This document shows, piece after piece, positions 1 through 10,300 of a stretch of 64,000 nt of DNA; within the stretch, counting starts at the first letter, position 1, and every line of letters begins with the position of its first letter. The stretch is from the NCBI GenBank assembly GCA_026397725.1, contig JAPLUI010000331.1:1-64000 (forward strand), in the 5' to 3' direction. The stretch is from Verrucomicrobiota bacterium (GTDB lineage: Bacteria; Verrucomicrobiota; Verrucomicrobiia; Verrucomicrobiales; Akkermansiaceae). Under the pieces are notes generated by a model. The model was not told where the DNA came from, searched no databases, and saw only the letters and a list, made by a program, of their open reading frames with translations. The position numbers were made by a program, and so were the translations under genes.

Positions 1-495
1 AGTTATGGCGAAGCGATGGGTGGCGGACAAAAAGGCAATGGCAAGAAGGCGCGGGCCGGCTTGGTGCGGGCGATTATGGCACACCAAGGCTACGAGGCGG
101 ATGCGCGGCATTGGGCTGGCGAGGTTTCGCGGGAATACCGGCTGAGATTGTTGGAAGAGGGGGCGGAGAGGCTCAAGGAGGTGGTGAGCGAGGGTGGTGA
201 GCTTGAGGTGAAGGTGGTGCGCAAGGGGATGAAGCAAGTCGCGGTGGATGCGGTGTTGGAGCAACTGCAGCGGAGCCGGGATGTGGCGATGGGGAAGATG
301 CTGCGCTGCCGGGTGAGATATTTCACGGACGGGGCGGTGATCGGGAGCCGGGGATTTGTGGATGAGGTGTTCCGATTGTGTCGGGGTCGGTTCGGTGGGA
401 CGCGCAAGGACGGGGCGCGGAAGTTGCGAGGCAGTGGTGCGGCAGCGGCTGGGACACTATGGAGCGCGAGGGATTTGCACAAAGGGATCGGGTAA
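1..495 (+). pseudogene. C-terminal part of a REP-associated tyrosine transposase (RAYT), cut by the window edge
   Basis: The frame is open from base 1, so the start lies outside the window. The visible end has the typical RAYT tail: a basic helical stretch, then RVRYFTDGAVIGSRGFVDE (about residues 100-118 of the visible part) and a closing LWSARDL. In this family the catalytic HUH and Tyr motifs lie in the N-terminal half, which cannot be seen, so I cannot say whether the whole gene is intact. RAYTs mobilise or maintain REP palindromes. Palindromic repeats at 29282-29462, 38069-38111 and 56107-56156 are candidate partners, although that link is inferred. Confidence 0.65.
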
Positions 496-639
496 GATCG
501 GGTCGAAGGCTAATTTCCATCAGTCATCACCCCAGCCACATCTCCAAATCCGCCATCGCCGCCCTGACATTGCCCGTGGCCCCCTCTGCGATCTGGCAGG
601 TGATGGTGATGGGAGCAATCCGTGGTTTCTAAGTACACT

Positions 640-970
640 CGATACGGCCGGGGCATCTGGCGAGCAGGCGGAGAGGAGGGCTGCGCCCGCGAGGGTGGGT
701 CCCGTGCGATGCCTGTGGCCACGGCCACACCCCCAGCAGCGACATCGCACATTACATGCTGACTGGGGGAGATGTCAGGGTGGGTGGAGTGAGGATGGTA
801 AGAAGGCTTCATGGCCTAAGTCAAGCCCCCTGATGGAGACCAAGCACGCAGAACTCGCCAGTCTCCATATTGGAGCAAACCACTGACTGGGGAGCCGGAT
901 GCGGAAGATCCGCAAGTCCGGTTCGGAGGGAGGTGCGGGGCAAGCCAATGCCTCGTCCCTCCTCTATCAT
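640..970 (+). ncRNA. Group II intron-like RNA remnant without a reverse transcriptase
   Basis: Bases 892-924 form the hairpin GAGCCGGAT-GCGGAAGATCCGC-AAGTCCGGTTC, followed by GGAGGGAGG and a pyrimidine-rich complement. This is the conserved element that normally lies just upstream of the intron-encoded protein in bacterial group II introns. Upstream, GTGCGATG (704) pairs with CATCGCAC (about 744), consistent with domain I-like structure. No reverse transcriptase/maturase reading frame follows, because a minus-strand PDZ gene begins its 3' end at 1035. I interpret this as a truncated or ORF-less intron relic, by recognition of the motif only. Confidence 0.45.
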
Positions 971-1034
971 GCCCCCCCACTCACCACCCTTGCGCCAGCC
1001 ACGCACCCGCCTTGGCGAAGCGGCACTGTAACGG

Positions 1035-2006
1035 TCAGGGTTGGGCCGGTCTCGCGGGCTTTTCCGGCTTGGCTGGAGCTTCAGGAGGATTGTCACCCGG
1101 GTTCATGTCGCGCTGGATGCCTTTCCTCAAATCCATGTCGAGGTGCAGGTTCTCAAGGCGTTGGCGGACCTTCTGGGGGGCGGCGGCTTTGTCTTGCGCG
1201 GTATCCCACGGCCCACTCCAGACTTCCTTGCCGCCCTTGTCGAGCACGCGAACCTCACTGCCGCCATCGACCTTTTTCAATTCGATGGAACCGTCCTGAT
1301 CCATCATGTGAATGCTGGAGGCAGTGCTGAAATGGATGCCGGGCCTGCGGCCGTCACCGCCAGCTTCACCACGGGGAATGATTTGGACCCCGCCTGCACC
1401 GCCGGGGATGATTTGGATGCCCATGCCGTTGGCCCCATCTTTGAGTGCTTTCTCAAGCGCCTCGCGCATGCCTGCGCCCAGGTTGTCCATGCCGGGAATG
1501 AGGCCTGCACCCTCGCCTTCGAGCCGCCCCTCTGGCATGGGTGCCGGGCGCTTCCCGAGAACCACGCTGCGCTGGCCAGGTTTGCCCTCGTGGATGAAAT
1601 CGAGGTTGACCTCGTCGCCGGGCTTTTTGTCGCGGATCAGGTCCACCATCTCGCGGTGCGAGGTAACCGCTTGGCCCTCGACCTTGGTGATCACGTCGTC
1701 TTCCGTGAAGCCGGCCTTGGCGGCGGGTCCGGCGGGATCGAGCGAGCGGACGAGCACGCCGCTGTCTGCCGGCAGGTTGAGATGTTTGCCGAGAAAGCGC
1801 GGCAGAGTGCTGGTGCCCAGGCCAAGGTAGGGGGTGGCCTCCACGTTGGCTGCGGCGTTGCTTGGTGCTTGAGCCTCGGGGACTTGAGTGTCGGCTTCCG
1901 GGGCCGCCGCGTTGGGCGGGGGCGGCGCAGTGTCTGCGGGCGTGTCGATGGCGATGGCCGGGAGTGCCAGGGCGAGGCTGGCCAGAAGGGTTGGGCAGTG
2001 TTTCAT
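1035..2006 (-). CDS. Exported PDZ-domain protein
   Basis: A 323-residue protein. It starts with a signal peptide (MKHCPTLLASLALALPAIA), then a Pro/Ala-rich linker to about residue 58. One PDZ domain follows at about residues 60-150: the YLGLGTSTLP entry, GVLVRSLDPAGPAAKAGF ligand-groove strand and DDVITKVEGQAV. The rest is Gly-rich and then charged, with a Pro/Lys-rich C-terminal tail. There is no protease domain, so it is probably a periplasmic or surface scaffold or adaptor rather than a peptidase. It is divergent from the first giant cysteine-repeat gene, whose upstream region it shares; a functional tie is possible but not shown. Confidence 0.75.
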   Translation of the reverse strand: MKHCPTLLASLALALPAIAIDTPADTAPPPPNAAAPEADTQVPEAQAPSNAAANVEATPYLGLGTSTLPRFLGKHLNLPADSGVLVRSLDPAGPAAKAGFTEDDVITKVEGQAVTSHREMVDLIRDKKPGDEVNLDFIHEGKPGQRSVVLGKRPAPMPEGRLEGEGAGLIPGMDNLGAGMREALEKALKDGANGMGIQIIPGGAGGVQIIPRGEAGGDGRRPGIHFSTASSIHMMDQDGSIELKKVDGGSEVRVLDKGGKEVWSGPWDTAQDKAAAPQKVRQRLENLHLDMDLRKGIQRDMNPGDNPPEAPAKPEKPARPAQP

Positions 2007-2199
2007 AAGAGCATTCTCCTAGCGTCATGCGCGGAAGGATTTGTTTCTTGGCGAATCCGGCCGCACCGGGATGCCGCCGACAATCCATCCCGGCGGGCGC
2101 AGATTACCGTGCCGTTCGCAGCCAGGCGGGCGAATCTCACCCGGTCAAGGGTGGCCCACGGTGAGATTTCCCTTGTAGTTACAGGGAAAATCCAACGAA

Positions 2200-2260
2200 A
2201 TGATTTATTTGAAATTTTCCGAACTTTTTTCTTGCGTTATGGCAGAAATCGGGTATAGCC
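2200..2260 (+). promoter_or_regulatory. Conserved putative promoter block of giant repeat gene 1
   Basis: TTGAAA (2209-2214), a T-tract, CTTGCG (2231-2236) and GAAATCGG recur almost unchanged ahead of the paralog at 7265-7315. CTTGCG and TATAGC (2254-2259) are 17 bp apart, so they could be -35/-10 elements; TTGAAA could be an alternative -35. The A/T-rich block stands out in GC-rich DNA. The rest of the 2007-2346 gap shows nothing else beyond the leader to the GAAAG-preceded ATG at 2347. Confidence 0.5.
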
Positions 2261-2346
2261 GTGCTATTGCATTGATGGGATGGGTCTGCCCGAGTGGGCA
2301 GTTTCACCTCAAAACTCCAACCCCAACTGATAGAAAGCAACTAGCC

Positions 2347-5300
2347 ATGTCATTTCAACAATACCTGAGAGGTCTGCGACCCCTCATTACTCGCGTCGCC
2401 CTTATCGTGGGCGTCTGCATCGGCGGTTTGGTCTGGTTCCAGTCCTACGGCAATAGCGATCCGGACTTCAAGGTCGCCATTGATGACGCGTCTCCGCCAT
2501 CAGCCGAACTCAGTTTCAACGCTGAGGAAGAAGGTTACTACTACCCGGAATACTTCCAGATGGGTACCTCGCCGGACACCGGTGCCACGCCGGGCCAATG
2601 GATCCCCATTCCGAACAACGAGCAATTCTACCATGCGGGAGTACACCGGGTGTTTGTCCAGATCCCCGGTAATCCTACCCCGAAGAATCTGATGCTGCGG
2701 ATGGTCCGGGTGCAAGCCCAGGTGCGACCGACGATCTTCCCGACCGTCATCACTGCCTGCTCGACCACTCCGGTGGTCACCTCCTGCCCGGCCGGTGCCA
2801 CCTTCTGTACCGGCGTGCCAACCACTTGTCCTGGGGTTGCACCGACCCGTTGTACGGCGTCGGCAACCACCTGCCCGATCAGCCAGATCACCACTTGCCC
2901 GGTGCAATTGACCCGGTGCATCGCCGCCCGCACCCAGTGTCCGACCGTCCTAACCAACTGCCCGGTGCGTGCCACGACCTGCCCGATCCGACCGACATTC
3001 TGCCCGCTGCAAACCACCACCTGCCCGTCGCCCCCCACGCAGTGCGGCGCGGTGGTGAGCACCTGCCCGGTGCGGCCCACCATCTGTCCGCCGAACCTCA
3101 CGCAGTGCCCAACCAAATCCACGTACTGCCCGGCCAAGGTGAGCACGGTCTGCCCGGTGAATCCGACCGTCTGTCCCGCCCAGCCCGTTACCAAGTGCCC
3201 ACGGCTCCCAACCAAGTGCCCCGCCGCTATCACCACCTGTGTGACCCAACTCACGGTCTGTCCGCTTGGGGTCACTTGGTGCCCGCAACTGCCCACGATG
3301 TGCCCCCGCAAAGACACCCAGTGCCCGGTGCGGCCGACCTTGTGTCCGAGTGCGGTGGCGAGCACCGTCTGCCCGGTTAGGACCACTGCCTGTCCGCGGG
3401 TTCCCACCACCTGCCCGGAGCTTGCCCTGCTGACCACCTGCCCGACCAAGCACACCGAATGCCCGCGAGTCCTAACGGCCTGCCCGGGTGGTTTGTTGAC
3501 GCAGTGTTTCCAACCCGCTGCCACTCAATGCCTGCATGTGGTGACCGCATGCGCCTCCGGTCCCACCCAATGCGCGTTGACCGCGACCGAGTGCCCGCTG
3601 CGAATGACCCTCTGCCCGCGCGGAGTCTCGACGTGTCCGATCACGACCACGGTTTGCCCGCAGTTGGGGGTCGCCACCCAATGTCCGCGGGTCATCACCG
3701 TTTGCCCGCAAGTGGTGACTCGTTGCCCGGGCGGCGTGGCTGGATGCACGGACGTGGTCACGGAATTCCCACAAGTCCCGACCCAATGCCCGCAGATCGT
3801 GACCAAGTGCCCGGGCGGTCCGACCCAGTGCCTCGACTACCCGACCATTTGCCACTCCAAGGCCATTGCCACGCAGTGCCCGCCGCAGCTCACCATCTGC
3901 ATGAGTGGGGTCACGAACTGTCCGCTCCGAGCGACCACTTGCCCGGTCTCCGACACCACCTGCCCGCACGTGCAGACGCAGTGCCCGGCTTACAGCACCC
4001 AGTGCCCGACGATCCAAAACACGGTGTGCCCGAGCTTGTTCACCAGTTGCCCGCAGCGCTCCACGCAATGCCCGCAGGGCACGCCGACGGAATGCGCCCA
4101 AATCCTGACGAACTGTGCCGGCCAACAGACCCTGTGTCCGGCCATCGGCGCCACCATGTGCCCGGAAGCCCCCACCCAATGCCCGTCCAAGTCAACCTTG
4201 TGCCCTGGCAACCAGACGCAGTGCCCCGTGTTAGAGACGGTTTGTCCGACGGCACCCACCGTGACCCAATGCCCCGCAACGGTGACCGCCTGCCCCAGCG
4301 TGCTTACCTTCTGCCCGCAAACGTTGACCCAATGTCCCGAACGGATCACCGGCTGCCCGGTGCAGGCAACCCAATGCGTCAACGAAGCGACGCAGTGCCC
4401 GGTTGACACCACCAAGTGCCCGGTCGGAGCCACCTGGTGCCCACAGGACTCCACGAATTGCCCGGAGGATCTCACCCGCTGTCCGGCAACCAAGTCCACC
4501 GTCTGCCCGGTGGCGACCACGACTTGCCCGACTCAGTTGACCAATTGCCCGAGCGAACCCACGAAATGCCCGAGCGATCCGACCCTCTGCTCGGCGGATC
4601 CGGTCTCGACCGAATGTCCGCGGCAGGCCACCAACTGCCCGGCGGTCGATACGGTCTGTCCGCAAACGTCAACCGCCTGCCCGCTGCAGGCCACCAACTG
4701 CCCGACCGGACCCACCATCTGCCCGGATAACCCGACCCAATGCCCGCAGGTTTTCACCCAATGCCCGGCCGATCCGACCCGCTGCCCGAACGGAACCACC
4801 ACCTGTCCGAGCCAGCCGACGGACTGTCCGCAACTATCAACGACGTGCCCGGTGGCTGAAACCACCTGCCCGCAAGCACCCACCCAGTGCCCGCAGGATC
4901 AGCCAACCTGGTGCCCGGCGAGCAGTACCCAGTGCCCGGTGGAACCGACGAATTGCCCGGCCGACGCCCTCACCACTTGCCCGGCCACGCCGACGGTGTG
5001 CCCGCCGCCTGACGGCTCCGCCACCCAGTGCCCACAACAGGGAACCGTATGCCCGCAGGTGCAGACGCAGTGCCCGAGTGGACCGACGATGTGCCCGCAG
5101 GAACCGACCACCTGCCCGGTGATCGCGACGGTGTGCCCGGCTCTTACGGCGGCGACCCAATGCACCGGGAGCGCCACCGAATGTGCGGCGGGCGGGGTGA
5201 CCGTCTGCACGGGGACCTTCACCCAGTGCTCGCAAATCGCCACGGTCTGTGGACCCGACGAACCCACGCGCTGTCCGCCGGTAGCCACCCAATGCCCGAT

Positions 5301-6963
5301 CGAGCAGACCCGCTGTCCGGTTGGTGCCGTGACCACCTGCTCGGCAATCGCCACCCAGTGTCCTGACGGCACCGTTACCACGCTATGCCCGGTATCAACC
5401 ACCGCGTGCCCGACGGTCGCGACAAGCTGCCCGACCCAGCCCACCCTGTGTCCAGAGCAGACCACCGAGTGCCCGACCGTGCAGACCCAATGTCCGGCCA
5501 CCGTGACCGAATGCGTGGACCAAGCGACCGTGTGCCCGGTGGCCTCGACGACCTGCCCGCAGGCCGGGACCGCCTGCCCGGAAGTCACGACCACCTGTCC
5601 GCAGGTCACGACCATCTGCCCGCAACCGGCAACTCAGTGCATGATCGCGCCCACCCAGTGCAGCGGGAACCAGCCCACGACCTGCACGGCGACCACCACC
5701 ACTTGCCCGGCACCCACCTACTGCCCGCAAACGCCGACCGAATGCCCGGCTGCGGCAACGGCCTGCCCGACCATTGCAACGGAGTGCCCGAGTGCCACCA
5801 CGACCTGCCCGCAGACCACGACCGCGTGCCCGCTCGGGGCGACCATGTGTCCGTCTCAATCCACGCAATGCCCGGTGGTGACCACCCAGTGCCCGCAGAC
5901 GCCGACCGAGTGCCCGGCGGATTCTCCGACGACCTGCCCGCTGCTGGCCACCCAATGCTCGGGTGAAGCCACGACCTGCGCAACCAGCGACACCGCATGC
6001 ACGCCAGGGGTCACGGTTTGCGCGACACAGGTCACGACCTGCCCGATCGCCACCCAGCCGACCGTCTGCCCAGCCGCGAGCGACCTGACCAAGTGCCCGA
6101 TCGAGCACACGCAATGCCCGATCCAGCAGACGCAGTGCCCGATCATCACCACCCAGTGCCCGGCCGATCAGGCCGGCTGCGGCGGACCGACGATGACCCC
6201 GACCACACCCACCGAGTGTCTGCCAACATTGACACAGTGCCCGGCGGTTAGCACCGAATGCCCGGTGGTCGCCGGCCAATGCGAACCGACCATCTATCCG
6301 GCGGTTTCCACCCAATGTCCGGAGCAATGGACTGAATGCCCGGCACTCAACCGCACCATCTGTCCGGCGATCCTCACCGAATGCACGGGAAATCAAGCCA
6401 CGGTCTGTCCGGAGATCTTCACCGAGTGCCCGGGGAATCATCCCACGGTTTGCCCTGCGACCGTCACCGAGTGTACGGGGAATCAATCCACGATCTGTCC
6501 GGTGATTGACACCCAGTGCCCGGTAGTCCTGACCCAATGCCCGTTTGATCCGACCACCTGTGGACAAACCACGATGTTCCCGCAGACACCGACCCAGTGT
6601 CCGAGAGTCCAGACCGAATGTCCGGCGCAATCGACCACCTGCCCGATGGGCATGACCCAGTGCCCGACGACCCAGTTCACAGTCTGTCCGGCGCTGTCCA
6701 CCACCTGCGGCGTGTCCCCAACTCAGTGCCCGGCGAACCAGTTCACAGTCTGTGGATCGGTTGCCACCCGGTGCAGTTCGTCCACGACCGAGTGCCCGCG
6801 GAAACTCACCGAGTGCCCGGGCGTCCCAATATCACAGACGGTTTGCCCGTCCCCGCAGCCCACCCAGTGCCCGACCCAACAAAACACGGTTTGCCCGTTC
6901 CAGCCCACCCTGTGCCCGCACCACACCACGGTCTGCCCGGTTGATGCGACCTGCCACCCCTGA
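2347..6963 (+). CDS. Giant membrane-anchored cysteine-heptad (TxCPxxx) repeat protein 1
   Basis: I do not recognise this 1538-residue protein. The start chosen is MSFQQYLRGL, after GAAAG, because the paralog starts the same way; the open frame upstream to 2200 is not conserved. Residues 15-34 form one hydrophobic segment (VALIVGVCIGGLVWF), a signal anchor or uncleaved signal. Residues about 35-120 form a domain shared with the paralog, with GYYYPEYF, WIPIPNNEQF, GVHRVFVQIP and NLMLRMVRV. From about residue 125 to the last codons it is an almost uninterrupted array of the heptad T-x-C-P-x-x-x (21 bp per unit), with occasional 8-9 residue units, giving roughly 200 Cys. Cys are seven apart, not CxxC or C-C pairs. 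It ends abruptly at CHP with no C-terminal domain. Most likely extracytoplasmic: a disulfide-linked or metal-binding fibre, possibly glycosylated at the regular Thr. All of that is inference. Confidence 0.85.
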   Translation: MSFQQYLRGLRPLITRVALIVGVCIGGLVWFQSYGNSDPDFKVAIDDASPPSAELSFNAEEEGYYYPEYFQMGTSPDTGATPGQWIPIPNNEQFYHAGVHRVFVQIPGNPTPKNLMLRMVRVQAQVRPTIFPTVITACSTTPVVTSCPAGATFCTGVPTTCPGVAPTRCTASATTCPISQITTCPVQLTRCIAARTQCPTVLTNCPVRATTCPIRPTFCPLQTTTCPSPPTQCGAVVSTCPVRPTICPPNLTQCPTKSTYCPAKVSTVCPVNPTVCPAQPVTKCPRLPTKCPAAITTCVTQLTVCPLGVTWCPQLPTMCPRKDTQCPVRPTLCPSAVASTVCPVRTTACPRVPTTCPELALLTTCPTKHTECPRVLTACPGGLLTQCFQPAATQCLHVVTACASGPTQCALTATECPLRMTLCPRGVSTCPITTTVCPQLGVATQCPRVITVCPQVVTRCPGGVAGCTDVVTEFPQVPTQCPQIVTKCPGGPTQCLDYPTICHSKAIATQCPPQLTICMSGVTNCPLRATTCPVSDTTCPHVQTQCPAYSTQCPTIQNTVCPSLFTSCPQRSTQCPQGTPTECAQILTNCAGQQTLCPAIGATMCPEAPTQCPSKSTLCPGNQTQCPVLETVCPTAPTVTQCPATVTACPSVLTFCPQTLTQCPERITGCPVQATQCVNEATQCPVDTTKCPVGATWCPQDSTNCPEDLTRCPATKSTVCPVATTTCPTQLTNCPSEPTKCPSDPTLCSADPVSTECPRQATNCPAVDTVCPQTSTACPLQATNCPTGPTICPDNPTQCPQVFTQCPADPTRCPNGTTTCPSQPTDCPQLSTTCPVAETTCPQAPTQCPQDQPTWCPASSTQCPVEPTNCPADALTTCPATPTVCPPPDGSATQCPQQGTVCPQVQTQCPSGPTMCPQEPTTCPVIATVCPALTAATQCTGSATECAAGGVTVCTGTFTQCSQIATVCGPDEPTRCPPVATQCPIEQTRCPVGAVTTCSAIATQCPDGTVTTLCPVSTTACPTVATSCPTQPTLCPEQTTECPTVQTQCPATVTECVDQATVCPVASTTCPQAGTACPEVTTTCPQVTTICPQPATQCMIAPTQCSGNQPTTCTATTTTCPAPTYCPQTPTECPAAATACPTIATECPSATTTCPQTTTACPLGATMCPSQSTQCPVVTTQCPQTPTECPADSPTTCPLLATQCSGEATTCATSDTACTPGVTVCATQVTTCPIATQPTVCPAASDLTKCPIEHTQCPIQQTQCPIITTQCPADQAGCGGPTMTPTTPTECLPTLTQCPAVSTECPVVAGQCEPTIYPAVSTQCPEQWTECPALNRTICPAILTECTGNQATVCPEIFTECPGNHPTVCPATVTECTGNQSTICPVIDTQCPVVLTQCPFDPTTCGQTTMFPQTPTQCPRVQTECPAQSTTCPMGMTQCPTTQFTVCPALSTTCGVSPTQCPANQFTVCGSVATRCSSSTTECPRKLTECPGVPISQTVCPSPQPTQCPTQQNTVCPFQPTLCPHHTTVCPVDATCHP

Positions 6964-7014
6964 CTGACAAGCACCCGGCGGCCCGCCACCCGGCCTGACT
7001 AACGAAACCACGAC

Positions 7015-7046
7015 GATCAGCCGGTGGCGCAAGCCGCCGGCTGATC
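7015..7046 (+). repeat. Palindrome after giant gene 1 (terminator- or REP-like)
   Basis: GATCAGCCGGTGG, a CGCAAG loop, then CCGCCGGCTGATC: a 13-bp stem with one G-T pair. There is no T-tract, so it is either a weak terminator/RNA stabiliser or a REP-type palindrome. A close relative lies after giant gene 2 at 12859-12884. The 6964-7397 gap otherwise holds only the promoter block of gene 2. Confidence 0.6.
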
Positions 7047-7254
7047 CGTCCCTGGGGACATGCACGCCCGGGGGAAGGCACGCGGGATTGACGATCCGGG
7101 AGGTCTCATCAACGGGTTGACTTGACGCGCATGTCCGGGGGGAGGCATGACGGATGTCCGGTAGGCCCGCCCGTGCGGTTCGATTCCAGCCGCGCAGCGC
7201 TGCCGTGGAAAGTGCCGGAACCAACGCTGCGCAGGGCGGGGATTTCGGGACCAT

Positions 7255-7315
7255 ATCTAATATATTGAAAATGTTGGGCTTTTTTTCTTGCGTTGCGGTC
7301 GAAATCGGAGTAGTT
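7255..7315 (+). promoter_or_regulatory. Conserved putative promoter block of giant repeat gene 2
   Basis: This matches the block before gene 1: TTGAAA (7265-7270), T-tract, CTTGCG (7287-7292), GAAATCGG. Position 17 bp after CTTGCG reads GTAGTT rather than TATAGC, so if that box is the -10 it is weaker here. The two leaders then differ until the shared TAGAAAGCAAC ribosome-binding region just before the ATG at 7398. Conservation of only these two islands suggests regulatory selection. Confidence 0.5.
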
Positions 7316-7397
7316 GCCACCTGTATCGATGGAAGCGGGTATTGCCCGCTGCCCCGTCCCGACTCCTAACACCAATCATTAGAAAGCAACCCCAGCC

Positions 7398-10300
7398 ATG
7401 TCATTTCAACAAAATCTGAGGGGACTGCGTCCTCTCATGACTCGCGTCGCCCTCATTCTGGGCGTCTGCATCGGCGGCTTGTTCTGGCTCCAATCCTACG
7501 CACTCCCGGACGGAAATCCGGATTTCAAGCTCGCCATTGATGATGCGTCCCCACCATCAGCCGAACTCAGCTTCACCTCTGCGGAAGATGGCTATTACTA
7601 CCCGGAGTATTACGACGAAAAGAAGAAAGAGTGGATTGCCATTCCGAACAACGAGCAATTCCTGAACGCGGGGGTACACCGCGTGTTTGTTCAAATCCCG
7701 GTGGATCCCATGCCGAAAAACCTGATGCTGCGGATGGTCAGGGTGGACGCTCAGGTGCGACCGACGATTTTCCCGGTCGTCGTTACTGCCTGTTCGACCA
7801 CTCCGGTGATCACCGCCTGCCCGGCAGGCCCCACCTCGTGTCCCTCGGTTCTAACCACTTGCCCCGGGGTTGCGCCGACCCGATGCCCGCAGGCCACCAC
7901 CTGCCCGGACGGCGGCATCCAAGTGACCGCTTGCCCGGTGCAATTGACCCAATGCGTCTCCGCTCGCACCCAGTGCCCGACGGTGGCTACCAACTGCCCG
8001 GTGCGTGCCACCACCTGCCCGGCACGGCCCACTTTCTGCGTGGGCTTGAGCGCCACCACCTGTCCCATCCAGCCCACGGCCTGCAGTCCGGTAGTGACCA
8101 CCTGCCCGGTCAGACCCACCGCCTGCCCGGCCAGCCACACGCAATGCCCGACCCAAGCCACGGCCTGTCCGCCCACGGTGGCCACGGTTTGCCCCGTGAG
8201 TGCGACCGTTTGTCCCGCCCAACCGGTCACCAGTTGTCCACAGGCCATGACCCGGTGTCCCGCCCGGATCACCACTTGTGTGACCCAACTCACGGCCTGT
8301 CCGCTTGGTGCCACTTTCTGCCCGCAGCAGCCCACGACCTGCCCTCGCAAGGACACCCAATGCCCGGTGCGGCCCACCTTGTGCCCCAGCGCGGTGACCA
8401 CCACCACATGCCCGGTTAGCAGCACCGCCTGCCCGCGGACGCCCACCGCCTGCCCGGTGGCCCCCGTGCAGACCGAGTGCCCGACCAAACAAACCGAATG
8501 CCCGCGGGTTCTCACGGTCTGCCCGGCTGGCGGCGAGACGCAGTGTTTGCAAACCGCAGTCACCCAATGCAGCCGCATAGTGACCGCATGCGCAGGCGGA
8601 CTCACCAACAGCACCCAATGTTCACTGGTGGCGACCGCGTGCCCACAATCGATGACGCTCTGTCCGCTCACAGTCACCGGGTGCCCGATCACCACGACGG
8701 TTTGCCCGCAGGTGAGCCTCTCCACCCAGTGTCCGCGGGTCGTCACGGTTTGCCCGCAAATGCTGACCCGTTGCCCGGGAGGCGTGGCCGGTTGCACCGA
8801 CGTGGTCACGGAATTCCCGCAAGTCCCGACCCAATGCCCGCAGATCGTAACCCGGTGCCCGGGCGGTGCGACCCAGTGCGTCGACCAACCGACCGTCTGC
8901 CCCGCCATCTCCACCGCCACGCAGTGCCCGCCGCAGACCACCATCTGCACGGGAGGGGTCACGAACTGCCCGCTCCAGCCGACCGCTTGCCCGGTCTCCG
9001 ACACCACCTGCCCGTATCTGCAGACGCAGTGCCCGGCCTACAGCACCCAGTGCCCGACGATCCAGAACACTGTGTGCCCGAGCTTGTTCACCAGTTGCCC
9101 GCAGCGCTCCACGCAATGCCCGCCGGATCCGACCATCTGCACGCAGCAACTGACGAGCTGTGGCGGTCAGCAGACCCTGTGCCCGGACCCCACCGGGGCC
9201 GCCACCATGTGCCCGGAATCTCCCACCCAATGCCCGACGCGGCCGACCTTCTGCCCAAGCGTGCCGACGCAGTGTCCCGAGTACCAGACGATCTGTCCGA
9301 TGGCGGCCACCGTGACCCAATGCCCGGAAAAGGCGACTGAATGCCCGAGCGTGGTCACCTTCTGCCCGCGAGCGTTGACCGAATGCCCAGTGCAAATCAC
9401 CGGGTGCCCGGGTCGGCCGACCGAGTGCATCCGCGAAGCGACCCAGTGCCCGATCATTTCCACGCAGTGCCCGAGTGGTGACACATGGTGCCCGAAGAGC
9501 CCCACGAATTGCCCCCAGGATCTCACCCACTGTCCGGCTACCGCCACCGTCTGCCCGGTGGTGCCAACCACTTGCCCGACCCAGTTGACCAATTGCCCGC
9601 GCGATGCGACGAAGTGCCCGAGCGATCCGACCATCTGTACGCCCGATCCGGTCACGACCCAATGTCCGCGGCAGCCTACCTCCTGCCCGGTGGTCGATAC
9701 GGTCTGTCCGACCGCCCCGACCACCCCGACCGCGTGCCCGGTGCAGGCCACGACCTGCCCGACGGGGCCCACCATCTGCCCGGATGTCCCGACCCAATGC
9801 CCGCAGGTCTTCACCCTGTGCCCGGCGCTCCCGAGCGTGTGCCCGAACGGACCCACCACCTGCCCGAGCCAGCTCACGGTTTGTCCGGAACTGACAACGA
9901 CGTGTCCGGTGGCCGAAACCGCCTGCCCGCAGGGACCCACCCAGTGCCCGGCTATCAGCACCCAGTGCCCGGCGAGCAACACCCGCTGCCCGGTTGAAAC
10001 GACCACTTGTCCGACCACCCCACTCCACACCGAGTGCCCGGTTATCCCGACAAGTTGCCCGGCCACAACCGGCCTGTGCGATGTGGCCACGGTGTTCCCG
10101 CAGGTACCTACCCAGTGCCCGCAAGCGCAAACGCAGTGCCCGACCGGGCCGACGATGTGCCCGCAGGAACCGACCAAGTGTCCGCTGCTCCCGACGGTTT
10201 GCCCGGATCCGACGACGCCGACCCAATGCAACGGGACCACCACCCAATGTGCTGCGGGCAGTGTGACCGTCTGCGCGGCGACCTTTACCCAGTGCTCGCA

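Noticed and set aside
7165-7205. GGTTCGATTCC resembling a tRNA T-arm
   Set aside because: The flanking bases do not pair as a T stem and no anticodon or acceptor stem can be folded around it.
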